Of a stretch of DNA of 64,000 nt, positions 16,059 through 24,340 are shown piece after piece (the stretch's first letter is position 1; each line of letters begins with the position of its first letter). A program made the translations under genes and the position numbers. Source of the stretch: GCA-2706205 sp964215955 (lineage in GTDB: Bacteria > Bdellovibrionota > Bacteriovoracia > Bacteriovoracales > Bacteriovoracaceae). Location of the stretch: NCBI GenBank assembly GCA_964215955.1, contig CAXPDR010000037.1, forward strand, positions 50,592 to 114,591. Reading direction: 5' to 3'. The notes under the pieces were generated by a model. That model had not been told where the DNA came from. It ran no database searches and saw only the letters and a program-made list of their open reading frames with translations.

Positions 16059-17438
16059 ATGACAAAAATTATGAAAATTAATAAATTCTTTAGCTTGTTC
16101 TTGATTGTTTCTGTCTTCTTTTCTTGTGGGAAAGAGTTTAAAGAAACTGAAAAGTCCACTAAACCTAATGCTGATCGAGTGGATGAAAGAAGTACACCGA
16201 GTATTCCAAGTGGTAGTTTTTATTCTAAACAAAAATTACTGTGTGATGATCCATTATTTTGCCCAGATAATGTCGCCAAAATTGTAGTGACTTTGAATAA
16301 TGAAATTAATTACTGTACAGGAACTTTGATTGAAGAAGATAAACTCCTAACTAGTGCGAGTTGTCTTCCAAGGCCTTTGAAAATTCCTCGTTTAAGCTGT
16401 AGCGAAAATATTATTGCCGTATTCCCAAAAACGGTTAGCAGTGATGCTGAGATTGTTGCTTGCGATAGAGTTGAGTATGTAGATGAAAATTTATTTACTG
16501 AACCAGCACTATGGCAAAATGATTTAGTTATATTAAAATTGGGTAAAAAACTGAATCGGTCACTCGCTAAAATCTCTACTGATGGTGTGAGTTTAGGTGA
16601 GAAGCTTAAGGGCTGGACTGTTAGTTTTAAAAATGAGTTTGAAGCGACTTTAAATAAAGTTACTTGTAATGTTCAGTTAAATACATTTTTAAATCCATTT
16701 AGTGTTAAAAAACACTCTTCTATGGTTGTCATGAATAATTGCGATTTAGGAGATGCAAGTTCGGGAACGAGTTTCTTTAGAGATGATGAAATCGTAACTG
16801 TTCTATCAAAAGAAATGAGAGATAGGTTATATAGTTATCTAAGAAATTCTGATCTTATTTCTGGTGAGTTAGGAAGGTATTATCATGCTAGTAATGTTGC
16901 TTGTTCAAATACAAAAATAACATCTACTAGCTCAAGAATTTCAAAAGATTGCTTTGTAACAAAAACAACGAGATTGTTAGATCAAAAGCGTTCAAGAATT
17001 TTAAAAGGTCGAGATATTCACAGATCATCAATGGACTTAATAAAAGATCAAGTTAAACTTCCGAGTAAATACTTCAAATGGAAGGTCGAGTTCGAACTTT
17101 CTGAGAATGGAAGGCAGTATGATCTGAACTTGGTTGCCCCTAAATGTATTAACAATAGTAGCTTTTGGATTGGAGAGTATACAACAAGATGGAGAAGACG
17201 AATTTATAATTATGCAAAAGTTCAGATTGAAGTTCCAAAGTATAGTCTTATAACTAAGCTTAGTGCAAACTTAACCCCTGTTTCTTTGATTGAAGGTCCT
17301 GAGATTGTTAATCACCAAATCGAATTTAATCCATACGATGCTCATGTAAATAAGAAAACTTATGTAAAGATTTCAACATGGGAAAGTGGAGTTCAAACTG
17401 TCCTACAAAATAATGATGTGAGTGGAACCTGCTTTTAA
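16059..17438 (+). CDS. lipoprotein with inactive trypsin-like domain
   Basis: About 459 residues. A lipoprotein signal ends FFSC (Cys23 from this start). Residues about 70-260 have the trypsin fold pattern: INYCTGTLIEEDKLLTSASC corresponds to the usual CGGxLI...LTAAHC, but the catalytic His is replaced by Ser (about residue 101). The Asp strand NDLVILKL is intact (about 154), and the Ser region reads CDLGDASSGTSFF. Loss of His predicts no classical protease activity. The C-terminal ~200 residues are a separate basic, Cys-containing domain. Starts at ATG 16059 or 16071 both give a workable signal. A promoter-like TTGTTA/TACAAA pair lies near 15987-16015. It is convergent with 17435. Confidence 0.7.
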   Translation: MTKIMKINKFFSLFLIVSVFFSCGKEFKETEKSTKPNADRVDERSTPSIPSGSFYSKQKLLCDDPLFCPDNVAKIVVTLNNEINYCTGTLIEEDKLLTSASCLPRPLKIPRLSCSENIIAVFPKTVSSDAEIVACDRVEYVDENLFTEPALWQNDLVILKLGKKLNRSLAKISTDGVSLGEKLKGWTVSFKNEFEATLNKVTCNVQLNTFLNPFSVKKHSSMVVMNNCDLGDASSGTSFFRDDEIVTVLSKEMRDRLYSYLRNSDLISGELGRYYHASNVACSNTKITSTSSRISKDCFVTKTTRLLDQKRSRILKGRDIHRSSMDLIKDQVKLPSKYFKWKVEFELSENGRQYDLNLVAPKCINNSSFWIGEYTTRWRRRIYNYAKVQIEVPKYSLITKLSANLTPVSLIEGPEIVNHQIEFNPYDAHVNKKTYVKISTWESGVQTVLQNNDVSGTCF

Positions 17439-18691
17439 TTAGCAGGTTCTATGTATTTCTGGGATGAGTATCCTGGCTCAAGAGATCTAGAGTTTATTCC
17501 ACTTGTGAAATAATTTTTAGCATCTATTTCTTCAAACTCAATTTCTACCTGACGTACTCTGTAGTTATAATCAATTGACTTAATAATCCTTTTAAAATCT
17601 GGATAACCCTTTTCTTTATGTTCTAAAAAACCTGTAAGAACAGTATCACCTGGTTTAAATGTATCCAAAAGAAATCTATCAATTTCGGAGAATTGAAAAT
17701 GCTCAATATTTTGAAGTCTATCAGCGTAAGGTAATTCACTATTTATATTATCTTTTTGGGGTTGAATATGGGCAAAACCAGATTGGTAAAGATTAATTAC
17801 TGTACCTGAAGAATAATAATGCTCCAAATTCTTATTTTCTATAATATCACCAACTCTAAACCCATTAAGGCTTTCTACTTCAACCTCAGGCCTTTTAGAG
17901 ATTAAGTTGTCTGCGTATATTGGACCATCAAAACAGAACTCTCTTCCGGGAAAAGTTTCTTCTGCATAAAACATAAGTCTGGCCCTATCTTGGTCATATT
18001 TTAGTTCTTTTGTAACTCTTCCTGGAGTCGCCTGATCCCCGCAATTAAAAAGAACGATATCTCCAATACGTGGTTTGAAGCTATGTTTTTGATTTTGCTC
18101 TTGTAGACTTTCTACATGGAAGTTATCTCCAATTACAATATTTCCAGAGAAGCATGTTCCATCAAATTCGGTAGTCATATCTTCATAACTAAAAATTATT
18201 TCTTGTAATTTATCATCAACAAAATCTGTTAAATCCATTCCTAAAACTCTATCTGTATCAGCAATCGTTACGTAGACATTTCCCGGCTCGAGAACAGATT
18301 GTAGTTCTAAGTGTATAGTGTGGTTTAAGTTTCCATTTCGATCTGGTTTAATTTTTAGAGGGCTAGTAGAAAACTTATCACTTTTCTCTTCTTCTCCAAG
18401 GTATTTAGAGTCAGTTGTAATTCTAACTTCAAGTTCTAGATCGTCTTTTGTAAAATAACCAGAGTCATCCCATAAAGCGCGACAAGTAGGTGTATCTTTA
18501 TATTTTTGGATATTGATTTTAGCTTTGAAGTGGTTATAACTTACCTGATAACTATTGAGGCTTCTCCCTAAATTATAACCCGAATTAAAGCTATTCATCA
18601 CTAATAACATATTTGTTGTTGAATTGTTGGCGTAAGCACTGAACCCTAATAAACTAGAAAAGCATAGCAAGCTCGAAATTATCTTTTTCAT
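17435..18691 (-). CDS. secreted protein with three SH3/Tudor-like modules
   Basis: 418 residues; signal peptide (first ~21 residues, ending SAYA). The first half is a Cys-bearing beta domain. The second half contains three units that each start with a G-D-[IT]-[VI] strand: RIGDIVLFNCGDQATPGRVT, RVGDIIENKNLEHYYSSGTV and KPGDTVLTGFLEHKEKGY. They are spaced about 70-75 residues apart, like small five-strand barrels (SH3, Agenet or KOW type). A clear AAGGA precedes the ATG. It lies 98 bp downstream of the Gly-rich secreted gene, and its stop overlaps the convergent pseudoprotease gene by 4 bp. Function unknown. Confidence 0.65.
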   Translation of the reverse strand: MKKIISSLLCFSSLLGFSAYANNSTTNMLLVMNSFNSGYNLGRSLNSYQVSYNHFKAKINIQKYKDTPTCRALWDDSGYFTKDDLELEVRITTDSKYLGEEEKSDKFSTSPLKIKPDRNGNLNHTIHLELQSVLEPGNVYVTIADTDRVLGMDLTDFVDDKLQEIIFSYEDMTTEFDGTCFSGNIVIGDNFHVESLQEQNQKHSFKPRIGDIVLFNCGDQATPGRVTKELKYDQDRARLMFYAEETFPGREFCFDGPIYADNLISKRPEVEVESLNGFRVGDIIENKNLEHYYSSGTVINLYQSGFAHIQPQKDNINSELPYADRLQNIEHFQFSEIDRFLLDTFKPGDTVLTGFLEHKEKGYPDFKRIIKSIDYNYRVRQVEIEFEEIDAKNYFTSGINSRSLEPGYSSQKYIEPAN

Positions 18692-18789
18692 GGTAAATCC
18701 TTTTTATCTTATTTTTTTGTGTGGATTTATATATGGTAATTACGCTATGCGCAATGGTTTTTGAAGGTTTTACTTACTTAAGTCCATGC

Positions 18790-20046
18790 TTAATTTCGAT
18801 CGTTTATTAGATCAAACTCGTGATTGTAATAATACAGCATATCTGTCGATGAAAGGGTGATCCAGCCTTCTTGGGTAGGTTTGGCCGATTTATCTTTTAA
18901 TCTTTCAGGAACATTAATGTTCTCAATAAGCCTTACTTTTATAAATTTAGATAGAGTTCCAGGATGAGTTTTTAATTCAGTGGACAAGACTTTTATTTTA
19001 CTTCCTAATCCTACAATTTTAAGGTTATCCCGTTTACAAAATGGGCAATCAAGAAAATTATCAGGTCTTAAAATTTCAAAATCTAGCAGGCTTGAAAAGA
19101 CCTCTTCTGTTTTTACCGTGAGATAAGTAGGGACTTCAAGAGAATCACTAGGGCGATTCGTACAGATTTGAGCATAATATAAATCATTTAACTTAAATCG
19201 AACCATATCATTTAGAATTCCTTTAAATGGATACTCAAAAACTTTTTTACCGGTACGTAAATCTATCTTTGAAATTGGAATATTGTAAATATTTTTTCCT
19301 TTCCAGAATAAAGCCTTTTCTAAAACCTTAGCATTTCCTACTTTAGAGAAATTTGTTTTTATCGAGCACCTGCTAGGAACTGGGATGCAATTGGTTTCTT
19401 TGGCAGCAATTAAGAGTTGATCAGCAGGAGTAATATTAGAATTTTCATTGATGATTCCATCACAATAGGGAACCTCATGTTTTTTCGTTAAGAGGTTATT
19501 AGAAGTGTTTTCTTCAATAATTGTTAGATCGCCCTCAGATAAACATTGGTCACCTGATTCAAACCAATTTAAAAAGTCTCTTTGATTTTTATAAAACTCA
19601 TTTATAGATTTATTTTTTATTTCAAGTGAGATATTGATGGCGTCATCAAAATAGCTTCCTTCACTTCTGAGCATTTCTTTTAGTACTAGGTGGTAGATAT
19701 TTAGCTCTAGCTCAATATAGTTTTTCCATGTGGAGTTATGGATATAAATGGCCCAATCATATGTATAGGCATCAACGATACTCCCTCTGTGATCTATCAT
19801 TTCTTCTGACTCATAAACATAGACTAAGTTTTCGTTTAGAGTATTTTTAAGTCTACAAAGATTTAAATTTCTCCTTTGGGTAATCTCTTTTCCTTGTGGG
19901 TGATTCTTCAAGAAAAATAAAACTTCCTTACCATATTGAATGAAAGTGTCGTGAACAACACCACCACCGCCACCTTCTTGGCCTCCCCCCTTGGAAAAGG
20001 CATTTATAGAGAGAAATAATAAAAGTAAAATAGATATATACTTCAT
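18790..20046 (-). CDS. secreted Gly-rich-start protein paired with a TIGR02147 regulator
   Basis: 418 residues. A signal peptide is followed at once by KGGGQEGGGGGVV. The same glycine-run start is seen in the secreted protein at 53598, also encoded directly after a TIGR02147 regulator. A helix NIYHLVLKEMLRSEG occupies the position of the HHEYAGL segment in that second protein. Several Cys pairs follow, including CPFCKRDN, and the C-terminus (SKIKVLSTELKT ... EGWITLS) looks like an SH3b domain. Its ATG overlaps the regulator stop as ATGA, so the pair is translationally coupled. Function unknown; likely secreted or surface-bound. Confidence 0.7.
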   Translation of the reverse strand: MKYISILLLLFLSINAFSKGGGQEGGGGGVVHDTFIQYGKEVLFFLKNHPQGKEITQRRNLNLCRLKNTLNENLVYVYESEEMIDHRGSIVDAYTYDWAIYIHNSTWKNYIELELNIYHLVLKEMLRSEGSYFDDAINISLEIKNKSINEFYKNQRDFLNWFESGDQCLSEGDLTIIEENTSNNLLTKKHEVPYCDGIINENSNITPADQLLIAAKETNCIPVPSRCSIKTNFSKVGNAKVLEKALFWKGKNIYNIPISKIDLRTGKKVFEYPFKGILNDMVRFKLNDLYYAQICTNRPSDSLEVPTYLTVKTEEVFSSLLDFEILRPDNFLDCPFCKRDNLKIVGLGSKIKVLSTELKTHPGTLSKFIKVRLIENINVPERLKDKSAKPTQEGWITLSSTDMLYYYNHEFDLINDRN

Positions 20047-20801
20047 TTTTCACCTATGAGGGGAAAAAGTGATATTTGAAGTTGATATACAGCATTTTCT
20101 TTATTAGAAGAGAGGCTACTTGCTTCATTGCATAGCTCTCTTTGAAAAGTTTGAATTCTTTCTTTCATCTTATCAATAACGGTGTCGTTGATTGCAATTG
20201 TCATTGAAGTATGATTTCTTTTTTTTATATCCACGCTATCAATTGCTTTCAGTGACTTGTTTAAAAGATCTTTTTGCATTTGTTTTCTTGATTTGGTGGT
20301 ATTTTTATCTTTAATTGTCGAAAATGATAATTCATTTGATTTTAGCTCACCATTCTCTTCATAAATTGCATTCAGATTAATAAGATCATTAATTATTTTT
20401 TGAAGGTTTTCTGGCTCGATACCCAGTTGATTACTTAGCTGCTCGATATTAAGACTAAAATTACATAGGTTAAATACTTCTAGTGTAGCGTAGTGTGCCC
20501 AGGTTAAAGTAATTTGGGAATACACTTTCTTGTATTCAGGAATTTGCCCCTTAAAAAAGAATCTCTCCTCAATGGTCTCAATGAGACTTAGCAGTTGTTT
20601 GGATTCTTTAGGTGAGTAAATACTCTGAATAATATGTTTGGCTTTTTTCTTACTGATTTGTACTTTTTTATTAAGAACCAATGAAAGATAAGCTGGACTA
20701 ATATCAAGGTCTCTCGCATACGCCCTAAGCGTATAACTCGAGTTTCTTAGTTTTCTGGCCGAAAACTCTGAATTTATTGCGTAAACAACGTCTTGATACA
20801 T
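20043..20801 (-). CDS. TIGR02147/DUF4423-family transcriptional regulator
   Basis: About 252 residues. The N-terminus carries a lambda-repressor-like helix-turn-helix: LRAYARDLDISPAYLSLVLN then KKVQISKKKAKHI, the arrangement typical of TIGR02147 proteins. The middle has the conserved WAHYATLEVFNLC helix and a winged-helix-like segment. The C-terminal part ends with MTIAINDTVIDKMKERIQTF, matching the family's T.aI..........R...E signature. ATG 20801 is chosen for the GGTGG just upstream; 20819 is also in frame. It is coupled to the secreted gene at 18790 and divergent from the small secreted genes at 21010. Confidence 0.8.
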   Translation of the reverse strand: MYQDVVYAINSEFSARKLRNSSYTLRAYARDLDISPAYLSLVLNKKVQISKKKAKHIIQSIYSPKESKQLLSLIETIEERFFFKGQIPEYKKVYSQITLTWAHYATLEVFNLCNFSLNIEQLSNQLGIEPENLQKIINDLINLNAIYEENGELKSNELSFSTIKDKNTTKSRKQMQKDLLNKSLKAIDSVDIKKRNHTSMTIAINDTVIDKMKERIQTFQRELCNEASSLSSNKENAVYQLQISLFPLIGEK

Positions 20802-20908
20802 AAAACCACCATTTAACATTTAATATCATTGTTACAGTTGCGACGCATCAAGTTTTTGTAATTATGTAAAAAATATTCATGAAAATAGGGGATAGTGTAA
20901 AAAGTATC

Positions 20909-20928
20909 TGTTTAAAAATCTTTAAACA
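20909..20928. promoter_or_regulatory. perfect 8+8 palindrome in a divergent intergenic region
   Basis: TGTTTAAAaatcTTTAAACA lies midway between the divergent TIGR02147 regulator and the small secreted operon at 21010. A further half-site TTTAAACA occurs near 20983-20991. A second palindrome TGCGACGCA lies at about 20838-20846, near the regulator start. The symmetry and location suggest operator sites; the binding protein is not known. Confidence 0.4.
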
Positions 20929-21009
20929 CTAATAAACATTTATCTCTAGTTAATCCCCCGCTTATCTCAAGTTTGCTTTATAAAGTCTTTAAACAAACAA
21001 GGGGAAATT

Positions 21010-21288
21010 ATGAAAAAATCAATTTTAATTTTATTAACAGTTTTAAGCGTAACCAGTTTTGCTCAAGTGGAGATTACAAGAAAATTTGAAGTTAGTGAGT
21101 CAACCCAGGAGAGTTGTGAATTAACCAATAAAAACTTGGCGCAAAACATTGCTGATCAAACGAAAGGTCTAAATGTAACAAATATTAGGCTGGGAGAATG
21201 TCACGAAATTTCTATTTTTGAGCCAGTAACTTACTCTCAAAGTGCAACTATAACTTATTCAGTAGAGAGCATTCTTGGAAACTATTAA
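21010..21288 (+). CDS. small secreted protein, first gene of a secreted-protein operon
   Basis: 92 residues with a signal peptide ending VTSFAQ. The mature part is about 73 residues with two cysteines (SCELTN and GECHEIS), probably one disulphide, and a beta-rich end (SQSATITYSVESI). AAGGGGAAATT precedes the ATG. It is the first of three tightly spaced genes (21010, 21302, 21848), all exported, and divergent from the TIGR02147 regulator. No family recognised. Confidence 0.7.
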   Translation: MKKSILILLTVLSVTSFAQVEITRKFEVSESTQESCELTNKNLAQNIADQTKGLNVTNIRLGECHEISIFEPVTYSQSATITYSVESILGNY

Positions 21289-21301
21289 GGAGTTTAAAAA
21301 A

Positions 21302-21835
21302 ATGAGAAAATTAATTTTATTGGTAACAGTAGTTTGGTCGATTGGGACTTTCGCTAATAATAATACTTGTAAGTATGCAAATGATGGAAGCTGTGACGAT
21401 GGAGGTGTTGGATCTAGTTATTCTCTTTGCGATCTAGGAACAGATCTAAACGATTGTGGATATAGGGGGGCAAATTCTGGAAACTCCAGTGGAGATGTTA
21501 CTGCTCAACTTAAACAATGTGAGATTGATTTAAGTGGGCTACAGGCCAATTATGATGAGGACTATGCTAATTGGCGAGCAGAGAAAGAGGGGCTGCTTAG
21601 AAGGTTAAGCAGGCTTCAAGATCAAATTAGAGAGCGTGACAGGGAGGAACTATTTCAATGTGTCGCTGCGAATATGCACGGTAAATACGCCCAGGGGGGT
21701 GGTTGTAATATGCATGGTTGCTATTTTCCTGGAGGAGGCTGCAATATGCATGGCTGTTTTTATGAAGGTGGAAGCTGTAATATGCATGGCTGCATAAAAG
21801 AAGCGCCTAAAACAAAAAAAGCTTGTAACGATTAA
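21302..21835 (+). CDS. secreted Cys-rich protein with CNMHGC repeats
   Basis: 177 residues. After a signal peptide the mature protein begins with CKYANDGSCDDGG and SLCDLGTDLNDCGYR, a six-Cys motif resembling short calcium-binding LNR-like modules found in secreted bacterial proteins. A coiled-coil segment follows (residues about 65-115). The C-terminus then repeats NMHG four times, three as GG/GS-CNMHGC separated by YFPGG and FYEGG. Each unit gives two Cys, one Met and one His, suited to metal binding or disulphide bridging. ATG 21302 is chosen because AAGGAG overlaps the preceding stop; the frame from 21275 would destroy the signal peptide. Function unknown. Confidence 0.75.
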   Translation: MRKLILLVTVVWSIGTFANNNTCKYANDGSCDDGGVGSSYSLCDLGTDLNDCGYRGANSGNSSGDVTAQLKQCEIDLSGLQANYDEDYANWRAEKEGLLRRLSRLQDQIRERDREELFQCVAANMHGKYAQGGGCNMHGCYFPGGGCNMHGCFYEGGSCNMHGCIKEAPKTKKACND

Positions 21836-21847
21836 TAGGAGAGCATA

Positions 21848-22276
21848 ATGAAGAAAATTATCGCTTTAACTTTTTGTTTATCATTGTCTGTTTTTGCTCA
21901 TGATAATTTAAATGAGCTTCCGGTCTGTAAGCTTAAAAAGTATGAGCAAGAATTGGGCTGGGAAATTACTGATGAAAATGGGAATTATTTGGGAAAAGGT
22001 ATAAATGACCTTATAAACCTTGTAACACAGGAAGAATGTATCATGCCAAAAAATACTGTTTGTTATATTGGTCAAGAATATAATTTCAGAAATGATTATT
22101 GTCCTGCTTATTATTCTCACACCTTAAAAATAAATGGAATTAAGGTTGAAAGTCTTTGGGATTATTATATTTGTGATTTTGGAAGAAGTGGCAGGGTGTT
22201 TTATGGGTATAAAAATGCAGCTCATAAGATTAAAAAGTTTAGGAATACTCTTGTAAGGGCAGGTATTTGTAATTAG
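21848..22276 (+). CDS. secreted Cys-containing protein
   Basis: 142 residues; signal peptide ending SVFAH. The mature part is aromatic (WEITDEN, YYSHTLKIN, SLWDYYICDFG) with six Cys and a basic end (NAAHKIKKFRNTLVRAGICN). AGGAG lies 7 nt before the ATG. It is third in the secreted operon and followed by a hairpin terminator. No family recognised; the even cysteine count supports a disulphide-stabilised extracellular protein. Confidence 0.7.
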   Translation: MKKIIALTFCLSLSVFAHDNLNELPVCKLKKYEQELGWEITDENGNYLGKGINDLINLVTQEECIMPKNTVCYIGQEYNFRNDYCPAYYSHTLKINGIKVESLWDYYICDFGRSGRVFYGYKNAAHKIKKFRNTLVRAGICN

Positions 22277-22278
22277 TT

Positions 22279-22307
22279 CCCCCCCTACCTTAATTTAGGG
22301 GGCTTTT
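22279..22307 (+). terminator. Rho-independent terminator of the secreted-protein operon
   Basis: CCCCCTA (22281-22287) pairs with TAGGGGG (22296-22302) and is followed by CTTTT. The T-run is short, so efficiency may be moderate. Confidence 0.7.
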
Positions 22308-22406
22308 GGATGGTGTTAGTATTTTAACAGGCACATATAAGTTTTTCATGAAGAGTGATTAAATTTTGGCTTTGCGAGAAGATCTTAGAAAAAAAAGGAG
22401 AATCAA

Positions 22407-22661
22407 ATGAAAGAGTTAGTGATTGTTTTAACACTATTTACATCAATAGGGTCTTTTGCTGCTGAGGTATGCAAAATAACAAAAGTAGTAGCAGGAGCTA
22501 AAATAAATTGTACCGATAAAGCGATTGAAGGCAAAGCTGCTAGTTTAAGAGTAACGAGAAGTTTAAGGTATTTAAGTGAAGTAGACCTTGTAAAAATCTT
22601 AATTGATGAAGAGTATAATGTGGAAAATCCACACTATCCTGAATTGTATATTAAGAGGTAA
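22407..22661 (+). CDS. small secreted protein
   Basis: 84 residues with a signal peptide (ends GSFAAEV) and a 65-residue mature part with two Cys (EVCKITK and INCTDKA), basic, ending HYPELYIKR. A strong AAAAAGGAGA precedes the ATG. It stands alone behind the terminator of the previous secreted operon and in front of a bidirectional hairpin. Same style as its upstream neighbours; no family recognised. Confidence 0.65.
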   Translation: MKELVIVLTLFTSIGSFAAEVCKITKVVAGAKINCTDKAIEGKAASLRVTRSLRYLSEVDLVKILIDEEYNVENPHYPELYIKR

Positions 22662-22689
22662 GAAATTTTAAAGCTTAATCAAGCAAGTT

Positions 22690-22730
22690 AAAACTGGAGA
22701 GGCCTACTGCTTAAGATCTCTCCAGCTTTT
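22690..22730. terminator. bidirectional terminator overlapping the mltG stop
   Basis: CTGGAGAG (22694-22701) and CTCTCCAG (22718-22725) form a perfect 8-bp stem with a 16-nt loop. TTTT follows on both strands. It serves the small secreted gene on plus and mltG on minus; the mltG stop codon lies in the loop and one arm encodes its last residues. Confidence 0.75.
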
Positions 22731-23732
22731 ACCTTTTCTATTTCTTATATTTTTTTGCCAATAATCAACAGCTTTTTTATGTTCTTTGTAAGTTGGAGTG
22801 AATACATGAGTTCCATCATTTTTACTTACAAAGAAAATATAATTATGCTCTTTTGGTTCAAGCACGGCTTTAATGGCAGCAAGTGAAGGATTGGCAATCG
22901 GACCTAATGGAAGGCCATTAATTCTATAGGTATTATATGGGGTTTTTTCTTGTAAATGTTTCTTTCTAAGGTTTCCGTTGTAATTCTCCCAGATTCCATA
23001 AATGGTTGTTGGATCAGCTTGGAGTCTCATACGTTTTTTAAGTCTATTTAAGTAAACTCCAGCTATGGTTGGGCGTTCCCATTTTGCGCCTGTTTCTTTT
23101 TCAACGATTGAAGCTAAGATGACAACTTCATGGGCCGTGAGCGCAGTGGACTCCATCTCTAACATTTTCGTTTGATTTTTAAACTGGCTGAGCATGGTTG
23201 CTACAACTTGTCTTGCAGGTGTACCAGGAGAAAACTTATATGTTTCTGGAAATAAGTACCCTTCAAGAGAAGGAGCCTCAATTCCAAGTTTTTTTACTTG
23301 TTCAGGGTCTTTACATATCTTTATGAAATCAGCGTAGGTTGTGATTTTTTTTTCTTCTAAAAGCCTTCCAATTTCATACATATTCTTTCCCTCAGGAATA
23401 GTAATTTTTGTAAGAACTGGAGTCCCTTCAGTGAGATGAGTTAGAATGTCCATCATACTAGATTTTGAAGGAATATTATATGTACCAGCTTTGAAACTAG
23501 TGAGCTTTCCGGTGAATTTTGTATAGTAATGAAAAATTCTTGCATCAGTTATTAAGTTTGACTTCATGAGCCGGTAATTAATAGATGAAAAACCCTCACC
23601 AGGTTTAATTGTAAACTCTGTATCAGGTCCTGAGTAAGATGAACTTAATTCCTTGGCAATATAACCAACGGTTAAGAATCCAAAAAGGGCAATAATTAAA
23701 ACTGATAATTTAACAACCTTACTAGCTGACAT
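22704..23732 (-). CDS. mltG: endolytic murein transglycosylase MltG
   Basis: 342 residues. One N-terminal membrane anchor (VLIIALFGFLTVGYIAK) is followed by a LysM-like periplasmic domain and the YceG catalytic domain. The catalytic Glu is in ILASIVEKETG (about residue 209), and the family signatures LPLGPIANPSLAAIKAVL and NYIFFVSKNDGTHVFTPTY are intact. MltG cleaves nascent glycan strands in peptidoglycan synthesis. It is followed on the same strand by no other gene, and preceded 47 bp upstream by ruvX, the same ruvX/yqgF-mltG pairing seen in many bacteria. Confidence 0.95.
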   Translation of the reverse strand: MSASKVVKLSVLIIALFGFLTVGYIAKELSSSYSGPDTEFTIKPGEGFSSINYRLMKSNLITDARIFHYYTKFTGKLTSFKAGTYNIPSKSSMMDILTHLTEGTPVLTKITIPEGKNMYEIGRLLEEKKITTYADFIKICKDPEQVKKLGIEAPSLEGYLFPETYKFSPGTPARQVVATMLSQFKNQTKMLEMESTALTAHEVVILASIVEKETGAKWERPTIAGVYLNRLKKRMRLQADPTTIYGIWENYNGNLRKKHLQEKTPYNTYRINGLPLGPIANPSLAAIKAVLEPKEHNYIFFVSKNDGTHVFTPTYKEHKKAVDYWQKNIRNRKGKSWRDLKQ

Positions 23733-23779
23733 TTAACTCTTCCTTAAAAAATTGTTTGTTAAAGTTTAATGAAAATGAA

Positions 23780-24235
23780 TTAAGTTGACGAGAGTTTTAA
23801 GAATTCTTCTATGATTATTGCGGCGCATAGCTCGTCTATTTTCTTTAAATCAACCTGAAAGTTATAGCGAGGATCCTGTTTCATTCTTTCTTCTGCTTCA
23901 AATGTCGTTAGGGTCTCATCAACGCTAAATATTGGTATTTCTAAGGCTTTTTCCAGTTTTTCAATAAATGACTTTATGGTTTTGGTCATTTTCGACTCTG
24001 TGCCATCAGTGAAATAGGGAACACCTACTATTATTGTCTCAATAAACTCATCTTCTATTATTGGAAGAATTTCTTTAATTAGTTGATCATCTGATTGGTA
24101 CTGAATTCTACCATAGGTCAGGGGATAGGGATCATTTCCCACTTTATAGGTTGCAAGGCCAGTAAACTTTTGGCCATAATCAATTCCCATGAGATGGGTA
24201 TTGTGGAATTTTTGTTGATTTATCTGCTTTTCCAT
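23780..24235 (-). CDS. ruvX: RuvX/YqgF family Holliday-junction resolvase or pre-16S rRNA nuclease
   Basis: 151 residues with an RNase H-like fold. The first acidic strand MGIDYGQKFTGLA, the second acidic site VDETLTTFEAEERM, and the final acidic residues in KKIDELCAAIIIEEFL match the active-site pattern of YqgF. Such proteins trim 16S rRNA 5' ends and may resolve Holliday junctions. About 16 residues precede the core, slightly longer than usual. It is cotranscribed with mltG and divergent from rho. Confidence 0.9.
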   Translation of the reverse strand: MEKQINQQKFHNTHLMGIDYGQKFTGLATYKVGNDPYPLTYGRIQYQSDDQLIKEILPIIEDEFIETIIVGVPYFTDGTESKMTKTIKSFIEKLEKALEIPIFSVDETLTTFEAEERMKQDPRYNFQVDLKKIDELCAAIIIEEFLKLSST

Positions 24236-24276
24236 ATGAAGAGACTATTAACTATTTACATAAAGCTTTGTAAAGC

Positions 24277-24304
24277 TTGACAACCACGAGTTTACGGATA
24301 TTAT
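24277..24304 (+). promoter_or_regulatory. sigma70-type promoter of rho
   Basis: A perfect TTGACA (24277-24282), a 16-bp spacer and TATTAT (24299-24304). The transcript would carry a leader of about 100 nt before the rho ATG at 24412. Confidence 0.65.
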
Positions 24305-24340
24305 GTACTTAATCACTAAGATTAATAACCTAGTAAGATG

